DNA from: an uncultured Leptolyngbya sp.
Lineage (GTDB): Bacteria > Cyanobacteriota > Cyanobacteriia > Phormidesmidales > Phormidesmidaceae
NCBI GenBank assembly: GCA_937899365.1
Contig: CALBPH010000220.1
Coordinates: forward strand, 1-5,200
DNA: 5,200 nucleotides
Direction: 5' to 3'
Both the position numbers and the translations under genes were made by a program. Below the pieces are notes generated by a model. That model worked only from the letters and a program-made list of their open reading frames with translations, was not told where the DNA came from and made no database searches. Numbering within the stretch: position 1 is the first letter of the stretch; each line of letters begins with the position of its first letter. Shown in pieces: positions 1-4,120 of the stretch.

Positions 1-503
1 ATGCCATTGGCCGACTCTGGCAATGTTCAACGATTCAGGTCGATTTTAATTTGCCGGAGCGCTTTGGAATGGACTATGTGGCCGCTGATGGTTCGCGCCA
101 GCGTCCGATTATGATTCATCGCGCTATTTTTGGCTCTTTGGAGCGGTTCTTTGGCATTTTGATTGAAAACTATGCGGGCGATTTTCCGCTGTGGCTAGCC
201 CCCGTTCAGGTGCGGCTGTTGCCCGTGAGTGAGGCGCAGCGAGACTACGCTAACGAAGTGGTCAAGACCTTAGTGAGCAAGGGCTATCGGGCTGAAGTGG
301 ATGTCAGTGGCGCTCGCCTAGGCAAGCAAATTAGAACGGCGGAGCTAGAGAAAATTCCGGTGACGGCTGTCATTGGTCAGCGAGAGGTGGAGAGCCAGTC
401 GCTGAGTATTCGGACTCGTAAGAGTGGTGACTTAGGAGCGCTGACAGTGTCAGATGTGATTGAGAAGTTGGAGGGTGCGATCGCTCAAAAGAACACTTTC
501 TAG
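1..503 (+). CDS. thrS: threonyl-tRNA synthetase, C-terminal part (5' truncated by window)
   Basis: This enzyme charges tRNA-Thr with threonine using ATP, in the cytoplasm. The reading frame is open from base 3 and enters from upstream, so the true start lies outside the window. The visible part begins with GRLWQCSTIQVDFNLPERF and contains class II motif 3 (MIHRAIFGSLERF). Its His corresponds to the third zinc ligand of the catalytic site, and its Arg contacts ATP. The HGTP anticodon-binding domain follows from about LWLAPVQVRLLP to the end. The C terminus is the normal length for the family. The stop lies 46 bp before the small gene at 550. Some cyanobacteria carry a second, Zur-regulated thrS used in zinc deficiency. 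The downstream neighbours suggest this could be that paralogue, but the N-terminal editing region and promoter that would decide are not visible. Confidence 0.96.
   Translation, partial: AIGRLWQCSTIQVDFNLPERFGMDYVAADGSRQRPIMIHRAIFGSLERFFGILIENYAGDFPLWLAPVQVRLLPVSEAQRDYANEVVKTLVSKGYRAEVDVSGARLGKQIRTAELEKIPVTAVIGQREVESQSLSIRTRKSGDLGALTVSDVIEKLEGAIAQKNTF
477..484. repeat. HIP1 octamer in thrS
   Basis: GCGATCGC, the highly iterated palindrome of many cyanobacterial genomes. Here it encodes Ala-Ile-Ala near the thrS C terminus. Confidence 0.9.
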
Positions 504-525
504 CTGCCATGTTCTCTTCTGTTTC

Positions 526-549
526 AACAATGTCTCCCCCCTCATTGTT
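526..549 (+). promoter_or_regulatory. hairpin directly abutting the small-gene start codon
   Basis: AACAATG (526-532) and CATTGTT (543-549) are perfect reverse complements around a 10-base loop, TCTCCCCCCT. The right arm ends at the base before ATG 550. No purine-rich Shine-Dalgarno sequence is visible, so the hairpin occupies the place where a ribosome-binding site would be. It could modulate initiation, or be chance or a weak thrS terminator lacking a T tract. The broken second copy of this gene (2298) has no equivalent hairpin. Confidence 0.4.
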
Positions 550-807
550 ATGAATCTCTTTTCTCAGTCCGGGCCCAAGCCTAATCCAGCTGCTTTGCAA
601 CAGACTAAGGCTTGGGTTTACGACCTCCTGAAGCTCAAGCCGGACACTGACATCTCGGTTGGCCAGCTTCAGTGTAGAGAACCTGACTGCCCGCCGATTG
701 AAACTGTCATAACTAATTTGAGCCAGCCAGCCCAGCAGTACAAAATCCACAAAGCCTTGGATGACATTGAACGGGATGATTTAATTCACCTATTTCAAAC
801 TGAGTAA
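550..807 (+). CDS. small conserved protein with C-x4-CPPxET motif
   Basis: An 85-aa soluble protein with no signal peptide or membrane segment. Residues 35-55 hold the signature (ISVGQLQCREPDCPPIETVI), with Cys42 and Cys47 as possible metal or redox residues. A conserved-looking tail, YKIHKALDDIERDDL, follows. I recall similar short proteins beside COG0523/CobW-type GTPases in zinc-regulated loci, but I cannot give a family name, and the function is unknown. The ATG at 550 is chosen because the other recognisable copy of the gene (2298-2411) aligns from this codon. The frame is open further upstream, but no ribosome-binding site supports a longer form. It lies 46 bp after thrS and may be cotranscribed with it. 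Its natural downstream partner, DUF1636, is broken here and intact only beyond amiF. Confidence 0.8.
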   Translation: MNLFSQSGPKPNPAALQQTKAWVYDLLKLKPDTDISVGQLQCREPDCPPIETVITNLSQPAQQYKIHKALDDIERDDLIHLFQTE

Positions 808-812
808 ATCCT

Positions 813-923
813 ATGTCTCAGTACACCTTGTCTCAGCACACCTTGTTTGTTTGCCTTTGCCGCTGGTTAACGGGAATACCTGAGCCAACGAGGAGAATAT
901 CAGTCGCATCAACAAGGCAGTGA
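813..923 (+). pseudogene. broken 5' fragment of a DUF1636 gene (left copy)
   Basis: This stretch aligns with the first ~95 bp of the intact DUF1636 gene at 2418. It starts at the same ATGTCTCAG, 5 bp after the small-gene stop. Three lesions are visible. A 15-bp tandem duplication lies at 814-843. An 11-base deletion after base 854 removes the second Cys codon and shifts the frame. In the original frame, a Gln codon has become TAA at 868-870. Similarity fades around 910. After the frameshift a 36-codon frame remains (813-923), which is unlikely to be a functional protein. Several differences from the intact copy are synonymous (GAG/GAA, CTA/CTG, CAG/CAA, CGG/CGA), so the two copies probably diverged while both were coding, before this one decayed. 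Confidence 0.85.
814..843 (+). repeat. 15-bp tandem duplication in the DUF1636 remnant
   Basis: Two adjacent units, TGTCTCAGTACACCT (814-828) and TGTCTCAGCACACCT (829-843), match at 14 of 15 bases. The intact gene at 2418 has a single unit. The duplication adds five codons and keeps the frame, so it may have preceded the disabling deletion. Confidence 0.85.
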
Positions 924-1059
924 ACTGTGCTAGCTCATACGTATATGTTTCTTGTTAGCCGCACACGTCCTTAGAAGATTTCACCCAGCAACGCCTCAGC
1001 GCTGAATGACCCGATCACAAGAGTCTTGGCGCTGCTTGTTTGTGAAAACGGTATGTCAG
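924..1059. other. spacer between DUF1636 remnant and amiF promoter; no gene seen
   Basis: No supported coding frame or RNA gene. It contains a perfect 10-bp palindrome, TCAGCGCTGA (996-1005). CGTCCTTAGAAGATTTC (966-982) resembles the amiF ribosome-binding region CGTCCTTAGGAGAACTTC (1150-1167). This could be a decayed copy of a leader, but the match is short. Confidence 0.5.
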
Positions 1060-1088
1060 GAAATGAGAATAATAATCATTCTCATTTC
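1060..1088. promoter_or_regulatory. 29-bp Fur/Zur-like palindromic operator upstream of amiF
   Basis: The arms GAAATGAGAAT (1060-1070) and ATTCTCATTTC (1078-1088) are perfect reverse complements. The 7-base centre, AATAATC, is itself symmetric except for one pair. The inner 19 bases (1065-1083) match the classical Fur-box consensus GATAATGATAATCATTATC at 16 of 19 positions. They also contain overlapping TGA-N9-TCA-like half-site combinations typical of Fur-family regulators (Fur, Zur, PerR). Which member binds cannot be read by eye. The last base of the palindrome touches the NtcA-type site at 1089, so a bound regulator would crowd NtcA. Confidence 0.65.
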
Positions 1089-1130
1089 GTGTTGGCATAT
1101 ACATAAATCTGCGGTTGACTTTTCTATTAT
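1089..1130 (+). promoter_or_regulatory. NtcA-type activated promoter of amiF
   Basis: GTG-N8-TAC (1089-1102) differs by one base from the NtcA consensus GTA-N8-TAC. Exactly 22 bases later comes the -10 box TATTAT (1125-1130), which fits TAN3T. This spacing is the hallmark of class II NtcA-activated promoters in cyanobacteria, where the site replaces a -35 box. No proper -35 lies 16-18 bp before the -10. Transcription would begin near 1137, leaving a leader of about 34 bases. Nitrogen-limitation control fits an ammonia-releasing enzyme. Confidence 0.7.
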
Positions 1131-1155
1131 GGTGCTGGTCACAAACCACCGTCCT

Positions 1156-1161
1156 TAGGAG
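1156..1161 (+). promoter_or_regulatory. amiF ribosome-binding site
   Basis: TAGGAG lies 9 bases before the ATG at 1171. It is the strongest Shine-Dalgarno sequence in the left half of the window and fixes the amiF start. Confidence 0.8.
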
Positions 1162-1170
1162 AACTTCGAT

Positions 1171-2214
1171 ATGGGTAGTACAGGAAGTGTAAGTTCATGG
1201 TCAGAGGCTCTGCTGGTTGCCATGATTCAGTATCCAGTTCCAGTCATCACGGGCCCAGAAGATATTCAGACTCAGGTAAAACAGATTTGTAAAGCTGTTG
1301 ATAACACTAAAGCGGGTTATCCTGGCCTAGATCTCATTGTGATGCCGGAGTACTCTACTCAAGGGCTGAATACGAAAATCTGGTCATACGACGAGATGCT
1401 TTTGACGATCGATAGTCCAGAAATTGACCAGTTCAAAGCAGCTTGTGTGCGGAACAAAGTTTGGGGCGTCTTTTCTCTTATGGAGAAGAATGATGTGCCT
1501 GGACTGCCCCCTTTCAACACGGCAATCATCATCAACGATCAAGGAGAGATTGCCCTTCACTATCGTAAACTACAGCCTTGGGTGCCGATTGAGCCTTGGT
1601 ATCCAGGAAATTATGGAATGCCCGTCTGTGATGGCCCTAAGGGATCTAAGCTCGCAGTTTGTATTTGTCACGATGGCATGTTCCCTGAACTAGCACGCGA
1701 AGCTGCCTATAAAGGAGCCAATGTTTACATTCGCATCTCTGGATATTCAACCCAGGTCAATGATCAGTGGATCTTGACCAATCAATCTAATGCTTGGCAA
1801 AACTTGATGTACACCATCTCCGTCAACTTGGCGGGCTATGACGGTGTGTTCTACTACTTTGGTGAAGGAACAGTTTGTAACTACGATGGCAATGTGATTC
1901 AGCAGGGCCAGCGCAATCCTTGGGAAATTGTAACGGCTGAGTTGTTCCCACGTATGGTGGATGAAGCTCGCAAGAACTGGGCACTTGAGAACAATGTCTT
2001 CAATGTTGGTTGCCGAGGCTACGTCGGTAAGCCTGGTGGAGAACGTGAAAATTACCTGACCTGGGTGAAAGACTTGGCAGAAGGAAAGTACGAGTTACCT
2101 TGGGATAAGGACATCAAGATTAGAGACGGGTGGGAATATTATCCTGATGGCGTCCAGCTAGGGCCTATGCCAACAGGAGAACCTGTCAAGACCTTGGTGG
2201 AAGCTAGCTCTTAA
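1171..2214 (+). CDS. amiF: formamidase (nitrilase superfamily, AmiF type)
   Basis: Hydrolyses formamide to formate and ammonia in the cytoplasm. The 347-aa protein closely resembles Helicobacter AmiF along its whole length: it starts MGSTGS, and contains PEYSTQGLNT, RISGYSTQVNDQWILTN and NLAGYDGVFYYFGEG. The nitrilase-superfamily catalytic triad is present at Glu60 (MPEYS), Lys133 (HYRKL) and Cys166 (CICHDG), the same numbers as in H. pylori AmiF. The paralogue AmiE differs in these motifs (for example LIICDDG and RCQGYMY), so formamidase is preferred over general aliphatic amidase. A short C-terminal tail (PTGEPVKTLVEASS) extends beyond the H. pylori protein. The gene appears monocistronic, with its own NtcA-type promoter, a Fur/Zur-like operator and a 3' hairpin. 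It is flanked by diverged direct copies of the small-gene/DUF1636 junction, suggesting it was inserted into an older cluster. It contains no HIP1 site. Confidence 0.94.
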   Translation: MGSTGSVSSWSEALLVAMIQYPVPVITGPEDIQTQVKQICKAVDNTKAGYPGLDLIVMPEYSTQGLNTKIWSYDEMLLTIDSPEIDQFKAACVRNKVWGVFSLMEKNDVPGLPPFNTAIIINDQGEIALHYRKLQPWVPIEPWYPGNYGMPVCDGPKGSKLAVCICHDGMFPELAREAAYKGANVYIRISGYSTQVNDQWILTNQSNAWQNLMYTISVNLAGYDGVFYYFGEGTVCNYDGNVIQQGQRNPWEIVTAELFPRMVDEARKNWALENNVFNVGCRGYVGKPGGERENYLTWVKDLAEGKYELPWDKDIKIRDGWEYYPDGVQLGPMPTGEPVKTLVEASS

Positions 2215-2246
2215 GTCTCTTACTTCTTTCTCTATATCTTGGATAG

Positions 2247-2277
2247 ATTCCCTCACAGGCTTAGCTTGTGGGGGAAT
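2247..2277 (+). terminator. stem-loop after amiF, possible terminator
   Basis: ATTCCCTCACAGG (2247-2259) pairs with CTTGTGGGGGAAT (2265-2277) over 13 positions, two of them G-T wobbles, around a 5-base CTTAG loop. It starts 32 bases after the amiF stop. No T tract follows, so it is either an imperfect intrinsic terminator or an mRNA 3'-end stabiliser. If it terminates, DUF1636 downstream needs another promoter. Confidence 0.6.
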
Positions 2278-2297
2278 TGAGTTGAATTCCTGTCGTT

Positions 2298-2411
2298 GTG
2301 AATCTCTTTTTTTCAGTCTCGGCCCTAGCCCAATCCAGCCGATTTACAACAGATAAAGCATTGGATGACATTGAGTTAGTTAAGTTAATTCGCATATTTC
2401 AAACGGAATAA
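2298..2411 (+). pseudogene. broken copy of the small CPPxET gene (right copy)
   Basis: Aligns with both ends of the intact small gene at 550-807. Its start corresponds to GTG 2298. An extra T in the run at 2307-2313 shifts the frame, and in the restored frame TAG 2326-2328 replaces a Lys codon. The middle, about 145 bp (near 616-760 of the left copy) including the C-x4-CPPxET signature, is missing. The join falls where the intact gene has the similar words AAGGCTTGG and AAAGCCTTGG. The last 18 codons (KALDDIELVKLIRIFQTE, then TAA) are still readable. Many differences are at third codon positions, so divergence preceded decay. Confidence 0.85.
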
Positions 2412-2417
2412 AGCCTT

Positions 2418-2852
2418 ATGTCTCAGCACACCCTGTTTGTTTGCACATCCTGCTCCTTTGCCGCTGGTCAACGGGAGTACCTAGGTCAGCGGGGAGGCTA
2501 TCATTTGTGGCAGCGTTTGTTGAAATGTCAGCAGCAAGGGCAGCTTCCACCGACTGTTAGGGTTCAACCTGTGGAGTGTCTCAGTGCCTGCAATCGGTTT
2601 TGCACGATCGCGATCGCCTCTCCCGAAAAAACAACCCTCATGTTTGGCGACTTACCCGCACTCGAAAGTGCGACTGCCATTGCTCAATTGGCCACTCAAT
2701 ATGCAGCCAGCAGCGATGGAGTAATACCCCGTAGGGATCGTCCTACCCTGCTGCAGAAAGGGATTTTAGCTCGCATCCCGCCTGTGCGATCCTCGGCACG
2801 AGGGGCTATCTCTAAAAGAGAGGCTACGCCAACGCCATCGCCCCAGCCTTGA
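2418..2852 (+). CDS. DUF1636 cysteine-rich putative metal-binding protein
   Basis: A 144-aa soluble protein matching the DUF1636/COG5469 pattern. It has Cys9-x2-Cys12 (FVCTSC) near the N terminus and Cys54-x3-Cys58-x3-Cys62 (VECLSACNRFC) in the middle. This arrangement resembles thioredoxin-like [2Fe-2S] ferredoxins, so iron-sulphur or zinc binding is plausible but unproven. The family domain normally ends near the ARIPP motif (about residues 117-121). The remaining ~23 residues come from an interspersed repeat. ATG 2418 is supported by the aligned second copy (813), though the Shine-Dalgarno sequence is weak (GGAAT, 2405-2409). It follows a broken small gene by 6 bp. A weak possible promoter (TTGAGT 2371-2376, CATATT 2393-2398, 16-bp spacer) lies within that remnant. 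The physiological role is not established; the context suggests metal homeostasis. Confidence 0.88.
   Translation: MSQHTLFVCTSCSFAAGQREYLGQRGGYHLWQRLLKCQQQGQLPPTVRVQPVECLSACNRFCTIAIASPEKTTLMFGDLPALESATAIAQLATQYAASSDGVIPRRDRPTLLQKGILARIPPVRSSARGAISKREATPTPSPQP
2610..2617. repeat. HIP1 octamer in DUF1636 gene
   Basis: GCGATCGC encoding Ile-Ala just after the Cys-x3-Cys motif. It is preceded by an overlapping CGATCG. Confidence 0.9.
2786..2842. repeat. cyanobacterial interspersed repeat with two hairpins, inside the DUF1636 3' end
   Basis: Two short hairpins lie in series: CCTCG-GCA-CGAGG (2791-2803) and TCTCT-AAA-AGAGA (2809-2821). GGCTACGCCAACGCC follows. The wording matches a type of short dispersed repeat I recognise from filamentous cyanobacterial genomes. 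It supplies the last ~22 codons of DUF1636 (VRSSARGAISKREATPTPSPQP) and its stop. The exact edges are uncertain. Confidence 0.65.
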
Positions 2853-2931
2853 GGGTATGTGTTAAGTGCACAAATCAATTATTAATTCAACAGCTTGACG
2901 ACTGACTTGCCTTAGAATAATTTAACTTAAG

Positions 2932-2950
2932 AATGATAATCATTATCATT
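2932..2950. promoter_or_regulatory. perfect 19-bp Zur/Fur-type operator upstream of the WD40 gene
   Basis: AATGATAAT-C-ATTATCATT is a perfect 9-1-9 palindrome. It contains TGATAATCATTATCA, the 7-1-7 form reported for cyanobacterial Zur boxes. The overlapping 19 bases 2929-2947 also match the Fur-box consensus at 17 of 19 positions. GATAAT (2935-2940) within it could serve as a -10 box, so binding would block the promoter. Zur is favoured by the neighbours (thrS, DUF1636, WD40, zinc ribbon); Fur remains possible. Confidence 0.8.
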
Positions 2951-2998
2951 TTTACTCTGGCAGTAGGTCAGTCCATTCTGTTGGTTCAAAGTTGCACT

Positions 2999-4120
2999 AT
3001 GCTCTCTCTCAAACCCCTGGTAGAACTCCAAGTTCACCGATGGCTATCTGAGTACATTTCCGTCCTGGTCTGGTCGCCGGTTGGGACTCTATTAGCGATC
3101 GCCTCCGCCGGAGGAGAGGTGGTTCTGTGGCAAGAAGACTTTCAAGCAACCATCCTCCAAACGGCCAACGGTGCTTCCATTGATGCCCTGGGGTTTTCCA
3201 GCGAGGGGCAGTGGTTGGCTGCAGCCGGACAAGCCGGGGCGGTGACGATCTGGCGGTTGTCTGCTGATTCACCTGAGCTGTTAGAGACACTGACCTGGGA
3301 ATCAGCCTGGATTGACCGATTGCAGTGGCACCCCCATCAACCCTGGTTGGCCTATAACTGCGGCAAGGCGGTTCACATTTGGGATGCCGAACAGGGTGAA
3401 CCCCTGACTACCCTAGAATTGCCCGCTGCTGTGCAAGACCTAAGCTGGTCTCCCGATGGCACTCATCTAGCGGTTTCGGCTCAGCAACGGGTTCACATTT
3501 GGGAAACCTCTCGCTGGCGTTCTCCTCAGTATGAGTGGGAACTAATGGCTGTGAGTCAAACCTTGCAATGGTCCCCGAAGGGCGCTTATTTAGCGTCGGC
3601 CAATCAAGATAGCAGCGTCGGTGTCCTCACCTGGGATAACGTCCGCCTCCTGAAGCAATCTGCCGATAATCCAGTCCCCGACGCCGACCTGCCCGCTACG
3701 CTGCGAGGCTTTCCCGGCAAAGTTCGGCAGCTCGCCTGGGCCGATGTTCCCGATGCTGTTCGCTCCCCTATTTTGGCAACTGCCACGCGAGACCTGGTCG
3801 CTATGTGGATACTGATTCCCGATGAGGGCTGGCAGAGTTGGCTGCTGGATTTACATCAAGGTACGGTGCTGGATGTGGCCTTGCAGCCCCAAGCCAGTTT
3901 GCTGGCCTCCCTGTCAGATCGTGGCTGGATTCTACTGTGGCAGGCGGCTGTGGAACCGGCTCAAGTGTTGGAAGGCGCAAAAGAGGGCTTTTCCTGTATG
4001 ACCTGGCATCCTACTGGAGAGTACCTGGCGGCTGGCGGTCAACACGGTGAGGTGCTGGTGTGGACCCTTTGCCCCGATGCCAGAGCGCGTATTCTGCAGC
4101 AGCCGGAGGCACTACTGTGA
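2999..4120 (+). CDS. WD40 repeat protein, putative Zur-regulon member
   Basis: A 373-aa soluble beta-propeller protein made almost wholly of WD40-type units. Eight are visible by eye. The clearest are WSPVGTLLAIASAGGEVVLW (about residues 25-44), FSSEGQWLAAAG...VTIW (66-85), WHPHQPWLAYN...VHIW (110-128), WSPDGTHLAVS...VHIW (150-168) and the last, WHPTGEYLAAGG...VLVW. Such propellers are scaffolds; no catalytic domain is seen. WD40 proteins of this sort occur in predicted Zur regulons near COG0523 GTPases, but the partner and role are unknown. The start is set at ATG 2999. The frame opens earlier, at ATG 2933, but that codon lies inside the operator and would encode an artificial MIIIIIF. The ribosome-binding site before 2999 is weak. 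The stop overlaps the next gene's GTG start by 4 bp, so the two are probably translationally coupled. Confidence 0.85.
   Translation: MLSLKPLVELQVHRWLSEYISVLVWSPVGTLLAIASAGGEVVLWQEDFQATILQTANGASIDALGFSSEGQWLAAAGQAGAVTIWRLSADSPELLETLTWESAWIDRLQWHPHQPWLAYNCGKAVHIWDAEQGEPLTTLELPAAVQDLSWSPDGTHLAVSAQQRVHIWETSRWRSPQYEWELMAVSQTLQWSPKGAYLASANQDSSVGVLTWDNVRLLKQSADNPVPDADLPATLRGFPGKVRQLAWADVPDAVRSPILATATRDLVAMWILIPDEGWQSWLLDLHQGTVLDVALQPQASLLASLSDRGWILLWQAAVEPAQVLEGAKEGFSCMTWHPTGEYLAAGGQHGEVLVWTLCPDARARILQQPEALL
3095..3102. repeat. HIP1 octamer in WD40 gene
   Basis: GCGATCGC within the first WD40 unit (LLAIAS). Confidence 0.9.
4105..4109 (+). promoter_or_regulatory. ribosome-binding site deciding the GTG 4117 start
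   Basis: GGAGG sits 7 bases before GTG 4117, inside the end of the WD40 gene. It is the best Shine-Dalgarno match in the window and selects GTG 4117 over the in-frame ATG 4060. Confidence 0.85.

Noticed and set aside
460..549. Longer N terminus for the small gene from ATG 460
   Set aside because: It would overlap the thrS C-terminal codons and the start hairpin. The second copy aligns from the codon at 550, so the shorter form is preferred.
370..750. 126-codon minus-strand open frame across the thrS end and the small gene
   Set aside because: It spans two convincing plus-strand genes, matches no family I recognise and has no supporting start context.
1115..1130. TTGACT (1115-1120) as a -35 box for TATTAT
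   Set aside because: Only 4 bases separate the two, which is impossible for a sigma-70 promoter. The NtcA layout explains the -10 better.
1424..1693. 89-codon alternative frame inside amiF
   Set aside because: Out-of-frame shadow of a fully convincing enzyme gene, with no family resemblance.
1171..2214. Aliphatic amidase AmiE instead of formamidase
   Set aside because: The N terminus MGSTGS, CICHDG and RISGYSTQVNDQW follow AmiF, not AmiE, sequence, with catalytic residues at AmiF numbering.
814..2420. Transposon or integron explanation for the amiF module
   Set aside because: No transposase, integrase, terminal inverted repeats or short target-site duplication is visible. The flanking repeats are gene segments, which fits recombination better.
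3009..3290. Minus-strand frame inside the WD40 gene
   Set aside because: GC-rich shadow frame. Its translation is basic and low in recognisable structure, while the plus strand encodes clear repeats.
4060..4116. ATG 4060 start for the zinc-ribbon gene
   Set aside because: It would overlap WD40 by 61 bases and only retranslate that gene. GGAGG plus the GTGA overlap supports 4117.
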